From assembly GCA_016191525.1 (NCBI GenBank), contig JACPOK010000011.1, positions 62,001-126,000 on the forward strand: a stretch of 64,000 bases of DNA, given 5' to 3'. This document shows, in pieces, positions 45,548-53,559 of the stretch. How positions within the stretch are numbered: the first letter of the stretch is position 1; every line of letters begins with the position of its first letter. This DNA is from Burkholderiales bacterium (GTDB taxonomy: Bacteria > Pseudomonadota > Gammaproteobacteria > Burkholderiales > Burkholderiaceae_C). A program made the position numbers and the translations under genes. Under the pieces are notes generated by a model. The model was not told where the DNA came from, did no database searches, and saw only the letters and a list, made by a program, of their open reading frames with translations.

Positions 45548-46879
45548 TCAGGGCGCGGGCAGCGTGATGTCAGCCTGGCCGCCACCCCAGGCGGAGCGCG
45601 ACAGGACCAACGTTCCCTCGTGGCTGGCCACCAGCTCGTTGACGACCGCCAGCCCCACGCCATGGCCGGGCACCTGCTCGTCGCCGCGCACGTGCAGCCC
45701 GAGCACCGATTGCGTATCGCTGAAGCCGGAGCCGTCGTCCTCCACGCGGATTCGCAGGCCACCCGCATCGCGCCAGACCGTCGCGCCGACCCGGCGCTTC
45801 GCCCATTTGGCTGCGTTGTCCAGCAGGTTGCCCAGCACCTCGAAGGCATCGCCCTCGTCGATGCGCCAGCTCAGCTGCGCCGGGCATTCCAGCGTGAATT
45901 CCAGCGCCTTGCCGGCATACACCTTGGCCAGCGAATCACGGATGCGGCCCAGCACGGGCGCGATGGCCAGGGGCGGCGCGAAGCGCGCGGCCCCGCTGGC
46001 CCCGGCGCGGCCCAGCTGGTGCTGGACGATGGCGTCCATGCGGGCGACCTGTTGCGCCGTGATCCCAGGCAGCTCAGCGGGCTGGCCCAGCGCCGTGCGC
46101 AGCACCGCCAGCGGCGTCTTCAGGCTGTGCGCGAGAAAGCTCAGGGCCTCCCGGTAGCGGGTCTGGCGCACGCGCTCCTGGCGGATCAGCGTGTTCAGGT
46201 TATCGGTCAGCGCAGCGATCTCCGCGGGGTAGCGGCCCTGCACCTCCGCCTGCTCGCCGTTTTCGATGCGGCGGATTTCGTGGGCCACGCGGCCCAGGGG
46301 CGCCAGCCCCCACCGTAAAAGCAAGGTCTGCGACAACAGCAGCAGCAGGCCGGCGCCGCCCAGCCAGGACCACAGAGTGCGGGCAAAAGCGCCGGTCTCC
46401 GCTGCCAGCCCGGCGGTGTCTTCCAGCACAGAGAGCACCAGCGGCGCCTCCACAGAGCGGCCGGCCCATTTGACGCCGTAGGTGGCCGCCAGGAACGTGC
46501 CGCCGGTGCCTTCCACGGTGTCGTACGCCCACCGGCCAGTGACCGCGCCGCGTTGAAACGGCGGGTTAGTGCCGACGGTGGACGGCGAGCGCCATTCCTC
46601 GCCCTTGCCGGCGTTGAGGATGCTGGCATACAGGCCCGAGCCGGGCAGCGACAGCCGCGGCTCCGGAAAGCCCGCCGGCATGACCAGGGTGCCCGCCGCA
46701 TCGAGTTCGGCGGCGGCCAGCAGCAGGTAGATGGTGCTTTGCAGGCGGGCGAAATGCGCGGTGCGCACGCCGTCGGCATGGGCGCGCTGCACGGCCAGGC
46801 CGGCGCCCGCGATGAAGGCCACGAGCACCAGCGCGGCGCCCGTGAGCAAGCGCGCGCGGATGGAGCCCCGGGATTTCAT
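45548..46879 (-). CDS. PhoQ-like sensor histidine kinase
   Basis: A 443-residue kinase with membrane helices at 11-30 and 172-190 and a periplasmic domain of about 140 residues. A HAMP-like linker leads to the H-box FLAHSLKTPLAVL with phosphorylated His251. The ATPase domain has NLLDNAAKWAKRRV, VEDDGSGF and GHGVGLAVV. The short H-box form HSLKTPL is typical of PhoQ of Pseudomonas and relatives. Its ATG overlaps the response regulator stop (ATGA). The ligand is not known; divalent cations or cationic peptides are plausible. Confidence 0.92.
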   Translation of the reverse strand: MKSRGSIRARLLTGAALVLVAFIAGAGLAVQRAHADGVRTAHFARLQSTIYLLLAAAELDAAGTLVMPAGFPEPRLSLPGSGLYASILNAGKGEEWRSPSTVGTNPPFQRGAVTGRWAYDTVEGTGGTFLAATYGVKWAGRSVEAPLVLSVLEDTAGLAAETGAFARTLWSWLGGAGLLLLLSQTLLLRWGLAPLGRVAHEIRRIENGEQAEVQGRYPAEIAALTDNLNTLIRQERVRQTRYREALSFLAHSLKTPLAVLRTALGQPAELPGITAQQVARMDAIVQHQLGRAGASGAARFAPPLAIAPVLGRIRDSLAKVYAGKALEFTLECPAQLSWRIDEGDAFEVLGNLLDNAAKWAKRRVGATVWRDAGGLRIRVEDDGSGFSDTQSVLGLHVRGDEQVPGHGVGLAVVNELVASHEGTLVLSRSAWGGGQADITLPAP

Positions 46880-47547
46880 TCCAGGGTGAAGCGGTAGCCC
46901 CGCCCGCGCAAGGTTTCAATCGGGACCAGCGTGCCGTCCGGGTCGAGCTTGCGGCGCAGCCGGCCCACCAGCACCTCCAGCACATTGCTGTCGCGGTCCT
47001 GGTCATGCGGGTACAGGTAATCGGCCAGTTCCTGCTTGCTGACCACGCGGGCGCGTTCACGCACCAGGAACTCCAGCACGCGGTACTCATAGGCCGTGAG
47101 GTCCATCACCTCCCCATGAAGCCGGGCCACCTGCGCGGAGAAGTCGACGGCCACCGGCCCCAGCGCGAGAACGTCGGTGGCAGCCTTGAGCGAGCGCCGC
47201 AGCAGCGCCTTGATGCGCGCCGCGAGTTCCGGGTATTCAAAGGGCTTGACGAGGTAGTCGTCGGCGCCGGACTCCAGGCCCACCACCTTGTCCTGCCAGC
47301 TGCCCCGCGCCGTGAGGATGAGGATGGGCATGGTGCGGCCGTCGGCCCGCAGGCGCTGCACCACCGTGAGGCCATTCAGCCTGGGCAGGCCCAGGTCGAC
47401 GATGGCCAGGTCCACCGGGTACTCGCGCGCCTGGAACAGGCCGTCCTCGCCGTCCTTGGCCTGGTCGACCCGGTAGCCGTCGGCCTCGAGCTGGCGCGCC
47501 AGCATCAGCCGCAGGGGCGCCTCGTCTTCGATCAGCAGCAGCCGCAT
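46876..47547 (-). CDS. PhoP-like response regulator (OmpR family)
   Basis: A 223-residue regulator with receiver domain (1-115) and C-terminal winged helix (125-223). Phosphoacceptor Asp51 lies in LAIVDLGLP; acidic pocket Glu7-Asp8 and the KPF lysine near 101 are present. The wHTH ends with RGRGYRFTLE. It partners with the kinase gene overlapping by four bases. OmpR-type regulators bind direct repeats with an 11-bp period; two such repeats are found in the locus. Confidence 0.93.
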   Translation of the reverse strand: MRLLLIEDEAPLRLMLARQLEADGYRVDQAKDGEDGLFQAREYPVDLAIVDLGLPRLNGLTVVQRLRADGRTMPILILTARGSWQDKVVGLESGADDYLVKPFEYPELAARIKALLRRSLKAATDVLALGPVAVDFSAQVARLHGEVMDLTAYEYRVLEFLVRERARVVSKQELADYLYPHDQDRDSNVLEVLVGRLRRKLDPDGTLVPIETLRGRGYRFTLE

Positions 47548-47553
47548 GCCGCG

Positions 47554-47820
47554 CTACTGCGGCTGGCCGCTGGCGGCGTCCACCAGGATCACCCGCACCT
47601 CGCCTTGCGGGGTGAGTACCTTGACGCGCCAGGCCGGGCGCCGCGCGGCATCGGATTTTTCCACCGACAGCACCCGCCCGCCGCCGCTTGAACGCTGGGC
47701 CGCGGCCGCAGCCTCATCACGGCTCACGTCGGCCCAGGCCGGGCCGGCCAGCAGAAGCACCGCCGCGCAGGCCGGCGCGGCAAGCCGCGCCAGGGTGCGA
47801 AAGAAAACAGCCGGTTTCAT
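47554..47820 (-). CDS. exported PepSY-domain protein
   Basis: An 88-residue protein with a signal peptide (1-30, ending AWA) and a single PepSY domain (SRDEAAAAAQRSSGGGRVLSV, then WRVKVLTPQGEVRVILVDAASG). PepSY proteins are small periplasmic modulators, and in many beta- and gamma-proteobacteria sit next to OmpR-type two-component systems. It lies 6 bp above the response regulator start, so it is in the same operon and may tune the sensor. Confidence 0.85.
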   Translation of the reverse strand: MKPAVFFRTLARLAAPACAAVLLLAGPAWADVSRDEAAAAAQRSSGGGRVLSVEKSDAARRPAWRVKVLTPQGEVRVILVDAASGQPQ

Positions 47821-47832
47821 TCGGCCATCCTA

Positions 47833-48282
47833 CTACCGCAGGACCGGCGCGAAGGACACCCGCACCGGCAGGGCGGAGCCGGGGTTGTCGCGCATCACGG
47901 TGCTGTACAGCTGGCCGTGGTACTCGTAGTTGACGCGGTAGCCGGCGATGCGCGTCTGCACATCGTTGACGGTGTGGCAGCGGGTGACTTCGCGCTGCAC
48001 CGGTTCATGACGGCCGCCGATGTAGGCGGTCATGCCGAGCGCGGTGGCGGCTTCCTGGCGCTGCTCAACGGGCATCTGGTTGCCCAGCAGCACGCCGACG
48101 GCGCGGTCATCACGGAAGTGGCGCGGCTCGCTTACCCACTGGTTGTTACAGACATTGCGGGGGACGTTGACGCTTTCGTACTGCGGCTCGACGCTGCGCA
48201 CGCGGGCGTTGTCCACATAGGTTTCGGCGTGGGCACCGGCGGCTGCGGTGGCCAGCAGGGCAATCAGGGCAAGACGGTTCAT
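47833..48282 (-). CDS. exported protein related to glycine-zipper 17-kDa family
   Basis: A 149-residue exported protein (signal peptide 1-19, ending AHA) beginning ETYVDNARVRSVEPQYESVN. The C-terminal half, CHTVNDVQTRIAGYRVNYEY and the PVRVSFAP end, matches SlyB-like envelope proteins that usually carry a glycine-zipper in the middle. Here that part (about 60-95: RAVGVLLGNQMPVEQRQEAA) is short and has lost most glycines. It is the first gene of the PepSY-regulator-kinase operon, with AAGGAG before the ATG. Confidence 0.82.
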   Translation of the reverse strand: MNRLALIALLATAAAGAHAETYVDNARVRSVEPQYESVNVPRNVCNNQWVSEPRHFRDDRAVGVLLGNQMPVEQRQEAATALGMTAYIGGRHEPVQREVTRCHTVNDVQTRIAGYRVNYEYHGQLYSTVMRDNPGSALPVRVSFAPVLR

Positions 48283-48329
48283 GGAAGGCTCCTTGGGTTG
48301 AAGGTGAAGCCATCTTGCGCGGGCCTGCG

Positions 48330-48345
48330 TGAACGAAAGCTGAAC
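48330..48345 (-). promoter_or_regulatory. PhoP-box-like direct repeat (site B)
   Basis: On the minus strand GGTTCA-GCTTT-CGTTCA forms two hexamers separated by five bases, 48 bp upstream of the first gene of the two-component operon. About 60 bp including the ribosome site resemble site A, which supports a common regulator and autoregulation. Confidence 0.6.
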
Positions 48346-48366
48346 CGATTGCAGAAACCTGGCGGC

Positions 48367-49299
48367 CTAGGCCCGGGTGAGGGTGGCGCCGGCCCAGGCA
48401 CCCTGCTGCACCAGCGCGCGCGCGCACGCGGCCAGCACCACCCGGGCGGCCAATGCCGCGGGCGACAGCTCGTCATCGGACAGGCTGCACAGCGAGTTCA
48501 CGCGCCGGGCCTGCGCGTCGCTGATCTCGGCCAGGTGGAAGCGGCGCTGCGCATCCGGGAAGCGGCCGATGGCGGCCCACGGCTGCAGCGTGCAGCCCAG
48601 GCCGGCATCCACCGCGTCCATCAGCATCGCCAGTGAGTCGATCTCTGCGACCAGGTTGGGCTTGACTTTGGCGCGCGCAAAGGCGGCGTCCAGCGTGCTG
48701 CGCAGGCCGTGCGGCCCGCTGGGCAGGATCAACGGCAGGCCCTTGAGCTGGGCCATGCGCATCTTCGCCGGGGGCTCGCCCGCGAGGCCATGGCGGGACC
48801 GGATGAGGAACAGCTTTTCCTCCAGCAGCGGCGTGACGCTCCAGCGCCGCGCCGGGTGTGTATCGAACAGCACGGCCAGGTCGAGCTGCCGCGCGTTGAG
48901 CATGTTGGACAGGTGGCCCGACAGGCTTTCAACCATGTGCAGCCGCACGTCCGGATAGCGCTCGCGCATGGCGCGCATCAGCGGCACGCCCAGCACCGAG
49001 GCGGTGGTGGGCGCCAGCCCCACGCTCACGGTGCCGGACAGCCGCGCCTCGCGCGCGGCGCGGCCGGCTTCGTCGGCATGGCGCAGGGCCAGCTGCGCCT
49101 CGCGGAAAAATGCCAGCCCGGCTTCGGTGGGCGTGGCGCCCTTGCTGGTGCGCTGCAGGAGGCGGGTGGCCAGCTCGCCTTCCAGCCGGCTGATCTGCTG
49201 GCTGAGTGCCGACTGCACCAACTGCAGGTCGAGCGCGGCGCGACTGAAGCTGCCCAGCTCGACCACGCGCACGAAGTAGCGCAGCTGGCGCAGTTCCAT
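48367..49299 (-). CDS. LysR family transcriptional regulator
   Basis: The 310-residue protein has the LysR wHTH at residues 1-60 ([21 protein letters not shown], then [21 protein letters not shown]) and a periplasmic-binding-like effector domain from about 92. The pattern is close to Nac/CynR-like regulators. The nearest catabolic block is tcuAB, about 3.3 kb away, and TcuR is also LysR-type, but distance makes the link weak. It starts 6 bp below the proline-rich gene stop. Confidence 0.9.
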   Translation of the reverse strand: MELRQLRYFVRVVELGSFSRAALDLQLVQSALSQQISRLEGELATRLLQRTSKGATPTEAGLAFFREAQLALRHADEAGRAAREARLSGTVSVGLAPTTASVLGVPLMRAMRERYPDVRLHMVESLSGHLSNMLNARQLDLAVLFDTHPARRWSVTPLLEEKLFLIRSRHGLAGEPPAKMRMAQLKGLPLILPSGPHGLRSTLDAAFARAKVKPNLVAEIDSLAMLMDAVDAGLGCTLQPWAAIGRFPDAQRRFHLAEISDAQARRVNSLCSLSDDELSPAALAARVVLAACARALVQQGAWAGATLTRA

Positions 49300-49305
49300 G
49301 GCGGC

Positions 49306-50475
49306 CTACTTCGCGCAGCGCCCGGACAGCGCGCGCGCCGCCAGGCCCGGCGCGGCCAGCAGCCCACCCACGGTCGGCGTGTTGGTCGGGCCGTGCAGGC
49401 AATCGTCGATGGCCGCGCCCTCCATGGCGCGGTCCAGCGGGTCGCGCGGGCGGCCGCGGCGCAGCTGCTCGTTGGCCATCTCCGAAAGGCTTCGCTGCGG
49501 CTGCACGCGATAGGGGCCCTGCAGCGTGGGCAGCGGAGGCGGGTAGGCCAGCACGGGCGCCGGCGGCAGAGCGGGCCGCACGGCGGGCGGCGGCGCCGGC
49601 ACCGCGACCGGGGGCACCACAAGAATGGGCGTGGCGTTGGCGGCCGCCGGCGAGTTGGCCGGGACCGCGACGTCGATGGGCGGCGCCTGCAGCCGCGGGT
49701 TGGGCGCGGTCGGTGCGGGAGGGGCGGGCGGTACGGGTGCCGGTGCGGGGGCAGCCACCGGGGCCGGCGGCGCCGGGGCGGGCGCAGGCGGCGCGGGTGT
49801 TTCGGCGGGTGCCGGCGCGGGCGCGGGAACCGGTGCCGGTGCCGGTGCCGGGGCCGGTGCGGGGGCCGGTGCCGGCGCAGGCACTGGCGCGGGCGCCGGG
49901 ACGGGGGCTGGTGCGGGCACAGGGGCGGGGGCAGGCACCGGTGCAGGTGCAGGTGCAGGTGCAGGTGCAGGGACTGGAACGGGTGCCGGAACGGGCGCCG
50001 GCTCGACCGGGACCGGCACGGGTGCCGGGGTGGGCAGCGGCTCCGGCGGCACCGGGGCGGGTGGCGCGGGCGCGGGCTGCGGCACGGGCTGAGGACGGGC
50101 CGCCTCTGGCTCAGTGAACGTGGCGTCGGGCACCTTGGGCCCGGTCGCGGGCGTGCGCGCCTGAACCGTGTCCGGCAACTGCGTGGTGGCCTTCACCGGC
50201 ACGCTGGGCTCCACGGTCTTGCTGAACACGCCCATGGCCTCGGTGGAGCGCAGCGCCAGCGGCGCATTGACGCTGATGGCGCGGCTGGACGCGGCGTCCT
50301 GCGCCTGGCTGATCGGCTTGACGTACTGGTACACCACGTAGCGGATGGCCCGCTCCACCGGCCAGTTCTGGTTGATCAGCCACAGCAGCGCGATGTGCAG
50401 CGCGCCCACCGTGGCCAGGGCCGTGGGGGAACGGCGCTGTGGGGGCAACTGGAGCGGGCTGGGCCTGAGAATCAT
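49306..50475 (-). CDS. membrane-anchored proline/alanine-repeat protein
   Basis: The 389-residue protein has a short basic cytoplasmic N-terminus, one helix (about 20-36) and a long periplasmic Pro/Ala/Val segment (about 125-275) made of [13 protein letters not shown] dipeptides. The C-terminus, [20 protein letters not shown] to SGRCAK, is a compact domain with two cysteines but is not a TonB domain. The layout is TonB-like, spanning the periplasm. A pure hexamer run (five GTGCAG, 49941-49970) lies in the repeat. The start ATG 50475 is only 21 bp from divergent mnmA. Confidence 0.8.
   Translation of the reverse strand: MILRPSPLQLPPQRRSPTALATVGALHIALLWLINQNWPVERAIRYVVYQYVKPISQAQDAASSRAISVNAPLALRSTEAMGVFSKTVEPSVPVKATTQLPDTVQARTPATGPKVPDATFTEPEAARPQPVPQPAPAPPAPVPPEPLPTPAPVPVPVEPAPVPAPVPVPAPAPAPAPAPVPAPAPVPAPAPVPAPAPVPAPAPAPAPAPAPAPAPVPAPAPAPAETPAPPAPAPAPPAPVAAPAPAPVPPAPPAPTAPNPRLQAPPIDVAVPANSPAAANATPILVVPPVAVPAPPPAVRPALPPAPVLAYPPPLPTLQGPYRVQPQRSLSEMANEQLRRGRPRDPLDRAMEGAAIDDCLHGPTNTPTVGGLLAAPGLAARALSGRCAK
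49941..49970. repeat. pure hexanucleotide tandem repeat, five units
   Basis: Five perfect GTGCAG units encode (Pro-Ala)5 on the minus strand, inside the proline/alanine-rich gene. Slippage would change length in frame. Confidence 0.85.
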
Positions 50476-50496
50476 CGCCTTGGGATAATCGCATAC

Positions 50497-51582
50497 ATGG
50501 GTCACAGCAAGCGGATCGTGGTGGGTTTGAGCGGAGGCGTGGACTCGGCGGTAACGGCGCACCTGCTGAAGGCGCAGGGCCATGACGTGGTCGGCATCTT
50601 CATGAAGAACTGGGAAGACGACGACGGCGACGAATACTGCTCGTCCAACATCGACTTCGTGGACGCCGCCGCCGTGGCCGACGTGATCGGCATCGAGATC
50701 GAGCACGTCAACTTCGCCGCTGAGTACAAGGACCGGGTGTTCGCGGAGTTCCTGCGCGAGTACCAGGCCGGCCGCACGCCCAACCCCGACGTGCTGTGCA
50801 ACGCCGAGATCAAGTTCAAGGCCTTCCTGGACCACGCGATGCGGCTGGGCGCGGAGCAGATCGCCACCGGGCATTACGCGCGGGTGCGCGAACGCGAAGG
50901 AAAGTTCGAGCTGCTCAAGGGCCTGGACGAGACCAAGGACCAGAGCTATTTCCTGCACCGGCTGAACCAGGCGCAGCTGTCGAAGACGCTGTTCCCCATC
51001 GGCGAGCTGCGCAAGAGCGAGGTGCGCCGCATCGCCGCGGAGATCGGCCTGCCCAACGCGAAGAAGAAGGATTCCACCGGCATCTGCTTCATCGGCGAGC
51101 GGCCCTTCCGCGAGTTCCTCAACCGCTACATCTCGCGCGAGCCGGGCCCGGTGAAGGACGAGCGCGGCCGCACGCTGGGCCGGCACGAAGGCCTGTCGTT
51201 CTACACGCTGGGCCAGCGCCAGGGCCTGGGCATAGGCGGCGTGAAGGGCCATGACGAGGCGCCCTGGTATGTAGCGCGCAAGGACATGGACAAGAACACG
51301 CTGTGGGTGGTGCAAGGCCACGGCCACCCGTGGCTGCAGTCGCTGGCGCTGGATGCCGGTGACGCGAGCTGGGTGTCAGGCCACGCGCCTGGCGAAGGCG
51401 CCTATGCGGCAAAAACGCGCTACCGCCAGGCCGACGCGCCCTGCGCGCTGGCACCCCAAGCCAACGGTGAATTCCACCTGGATTTCAGCGACGCGCAGTG
51501 GGCCGTGACGCCCGGGCAATCAGCCGTGTTGTATGACGGCGAGGTGTGCCTGGGCGGCGGCGTGATCGCCTCCCCGGCCTGA
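50497..51582 (+). CDS. mnmA: tRNA-specific 2-thiouridylase MnmA
   Basis: The 361-residue enzyme thiolates U34 of Lys, Glu and Gln tRNAs. The PP-loop GLSGGVDS is at 10-17, the first catalytic Cys in [12 protein letters not shown] near 100 and the second in STGICFIG near 195, followed by the family block [16 protein letters not shown] at 50484-50489 would place the transcription start at or next to the ATG, so the mRNA may be leaderless. The very long frame upstream is antisense to the proline-rich and LysR genes. Confidence 0.95.
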   Translation: MGHSKRIVVGLSGGVDSAVTAHLLKAQGHDVVGIFMKNWEDDDGDEYCSSNIDFVDAAAVADVIGIEIEHVNFAAEYKDRVFAEFLREYQAGRTPNPDVLCNAEIKFKAFLDHAMRLGAEQIATGHYARVREREGKFELLKGLDETKDQSYFLHRLNQAQLSKTLFPIGELRKSEVRRIAAEIGLPNAKKKDSTGICFIGERPFREFLNRYISREPGPVKDERGRTLGRHEGLSFYTLGQRQGLGIGGVKGHDEAPWYVARKDMDKNTLWVVQGHGHPWLQSLALDAGDASWVSGHAPGEGAYAAKTRYRQADAPCALAPQANGEFHLDFSDAQWAVTPGQSAVLYDGEVCLGGGVIASPA

Positions 51583-51630
51583 TTTTCAGAAGAGAATCGG
51601 CCCGCAGAGCGCGCCAGCCCTGCGTAGACA

Positions 51631-51647
51631 GCTATTAAAACAATAGC
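51631..51647. repeat. 17-bp GCTATT...AATAGC hairpin repeat between mnmA and ssb
   Basis: GCTATTAAAACAATAGC has perfect 6-bp arms. It is the cleanest copy of the near-palindrome seen also in leuS, the Nudix gene and proA. It lies between convergent mnmA and ssb and could act as a weak bidirectional terminator. Confidence 0.55.
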
Positions 51648-51653
51648 ACCGTA

Positions 51654-52151
51654 TCAGAACGGAATGTCGTCGTCCATGTCGTCGAAGCCCGACGACGGCT
51701 TGGCGGCGGCCGGCTTTTGCGCGGCGGGCGCGGAAGCGGGGCGCTGCGGCGGGGCGGCGCGGCGGGGGGCGCCACCGCCGTCTTCATCGCCGCCACCGGC
51801 CGGGCCGCCCATGCCTTCGCGGCCGCCCAGCAGCTGCATCTCGGTGGCGATGATGTCGGTTGCGTTTTGCTCGACGCCGTCCTTGTTGGTGTACTTGCGG
51901 TAGACGAGGCGGCCTTCCACATAGATCGGACGGCCCTTCTTCACGTATTCGCCGACGATCTCGGCCAGCCGGTCGAAGAACGTGACGCGGTGCCACTGCG
52001 TTTCTTCCACTGTTTCGCCACTGCTCTTGTCCTTGCGCTTGCTGGTGGTCGCAACACTGACGTTGGCCACGGCCTGGCCCGAAGGCAGGTAACGGATTTC
52101 AGGGTCGCGGCCGCAATTGCCGACGAGGATGACTTTGTTGACGGATGCCAT
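51654..52151 (-). CDS. ssb: single-stranded DNA-binding protein
   Basis: The 165-residue SSB has the OB-fold (1-110: [33 protein letters not shown]), a Gly/Pro/Ala-rich linker and the acidic tail DDMDDDIPF that recruits replication and repair proteins. It coats single-stranded DNA. It lies next to the MFS gene and divergently located uvrA, the well-known ssb-MFS-uvrA neighbourhood of beta-proteobacteria. Confidence 0.96.
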   Translation of the reverse strand: MASVNKVILVGNCGRDPEIRYLPSGQAVANVSVATTSKRKDKSSGETVEETQWHRVTFFDRLAEIVGEYVKKGRPIYVEGRLVYRKYTNKDGVEQNATDIIATEMQLLGGREGMGGPAGGGDEDGGGAPRRAAPPQRPASAPAAQKPAAAKPSSGFDDMDDDIPF

Positions 52152-52179
52152 GGATGTTCCTTCGCTCGAATAACAATGA

Positions 52180-53388
52180 TTATGTCGCCTGGGCTTCGTC
52201 GGCCAGCAGCTCCCCGGCCGACTGCGCTTTCACAGGCGCACGCATGGGCCAGGCCACCACCAGCCAGAGGAACATCAAACCGGCGCAGGCAGTGAACAGC
52301 CCCGATGCTCCAACGTTCTTCGCCAGCCAGCCGCCGACAGCGCCCCCCGCGAAGAAACCCAGGGATTGCAGGGTGTTGTAGACGCCCAGCGCGGCGCCGC
52401 GGGCATGGGGCGGCGCGATGCGCGAGGCCATGCTGGGCTGGCTGGCCTCCAGCACGTTGAAGCCGCAGAAGAAGGCGAACAGGAGCGCGGCCAGCGCGGG
52501 CACCGAGGGCTGGCCGGCCACCAGCAGCAGCCCCAGCTGCACCAGCGCCAGCAGGCCCACCGAGGCCAGGAACACGGCGCGCAGGTAGCCGCGCCGCTCC
52601 AGCGGAAACAGCGCGGCGCCCATCACCACGAAGGACGCCAGCACCGCCGGCAGGTAGACCTGCCAGTGCGCGTCCTTGGGCAGGCCGGCCTGCACCAGCA
52701 GCGCGGGAATCGCCACCCACATGGCCAGCTGCACGGCGTGCAGCACGAAGACGCCCACGTCAAGCCGCAACAGGCCGGGGTGGGCCAGCACTTCGGACAG
52801 GCGGCCGCGCGGCGCGTCGCGGTGCTGCAGCGGCTCGGCCGGCGTCCACCACGCCACCACGGCAATGCAGCCCAGCGCCAGCGCACCGGTCACGCCGAAC
52901 AGGCCGGCCAGCCCGATGTGCGCGGCCAGCAGGGGCGCGGCCACCAGCGACAGCGCGAACACCAGGCCGATGCTGGCGCCCACCAGCGCCATGGCCTTGG
53001 TGCGCACTTCATCGCGGGTCTGGTCGGCCAGCAGGGCCGTGACGGCGGCCGAGACGGCGCCCGCACCCTGCAGCGAGCGGCCGATCATCAAGCCCGTGAG
53101 GGTGTCGGCCGCGGCGGCCACGAAGCTGCCTGCGGCGAACACCAGCAGGCCCAGGACGATCACCCGCTTGCGGCCAAAGCGGTCTGAAGCCATGCCGAAA
53201 GGGATTTGCAGCAGGCCCTGGGTGAGGCCGTAGATGCCCATGGCCAGGCCGACCAGGGCAGGGTCGCCGCCGCCGGGGTAACGCGCCGCTTCCAGCGCGA
53301 ATACCGGCAGCACCAGGAACAGGCCCAGCATGCGGGAGGCAAAGATGGTGGCCAGCGAGCCGCTGGCGCGGCGCTCGGCGGCTGTCAT
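52180..53388 (-). CDS. MFS transporter
   Basis: A 402-residue major facilitator with twelve helices. The MFS motif [18 protein letters not shown], lies in the loop after helix 2 (about 65-81) and a second cytoplasmic loop has [11 protein letters not shown]. Homologues in the ssb-uvrA neighbourhood resemble YajR/arabinose-type exporters but no substrate is known. The ATG at 53388 is preferred; an in-frame ATG at 53478 would add 30 residues. Frames extending 3 kb further are antisense to uvrA. Confidence 0.9.
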   Translation of the reverse strand: MTAAERRASGSLATIFASRMLGLFLVLPVFALEAARYPGGGDPALVGLAMGIYGLTQGLLQIPFGMASDRFGRKRVIVLGLLVFAAGSFVAAAADTLTGLMIGRSLQGAGAVSAAVTALLADQTRDEVRTKAMALVGASIGLVFALSLVAAPLLAAHIGLAGLFGVTGALALGCIAVVAWWTPAEPLQHRDAPRGRLSEVLAHPGLLRLDVGVFVLHAVQLAMWVAIPALLVQAGLPKDAHWQVYLPAVLASFVVMGAALFPLERRGYLRAVFLASVGLLALVQLGLLLVAGQPSVPALAALLFAFFCGFNVLEASQPSMASRIAPPHARGAALGVYNTLQSLGFFAGGAVGGWLAKNVGASGLFTACAGLMFLWLVVAWPMRAPVKAQSAGELLADEAQAT

Positions 53389-53559
53389 GCGGCCGGCCGG
53401 AGGGGAATGGGGAGTCGGTGTCACGAAGGCGGGGCAGGCAAGAAGCCTGCCGGGGGTCGGGAAGCTGAAGCCCCACATTGTCAGGTATCCCGCGCGGGGT
53501 TGGATGCGCGCCGCGGCTTGCCGGTCTATCATGCTGGGTTTCCCCCAGAGCAGCCGCTT

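Noticed and set aside
45061..45849. Upstream extension of tcuA
   Set aside because: Covers a non-homologous stretch antisense or out of frame to the small exported protein and kinase genes; FAD loop begins right at ATG 45060.
48709..50496. Long plus-strand open frame in front of mnmA
   Set aside because: It is antisense to the LysR and proline-rich genes, with Gly/Arg/Cys low-complexity translation; mnmA homology starts at 50497.
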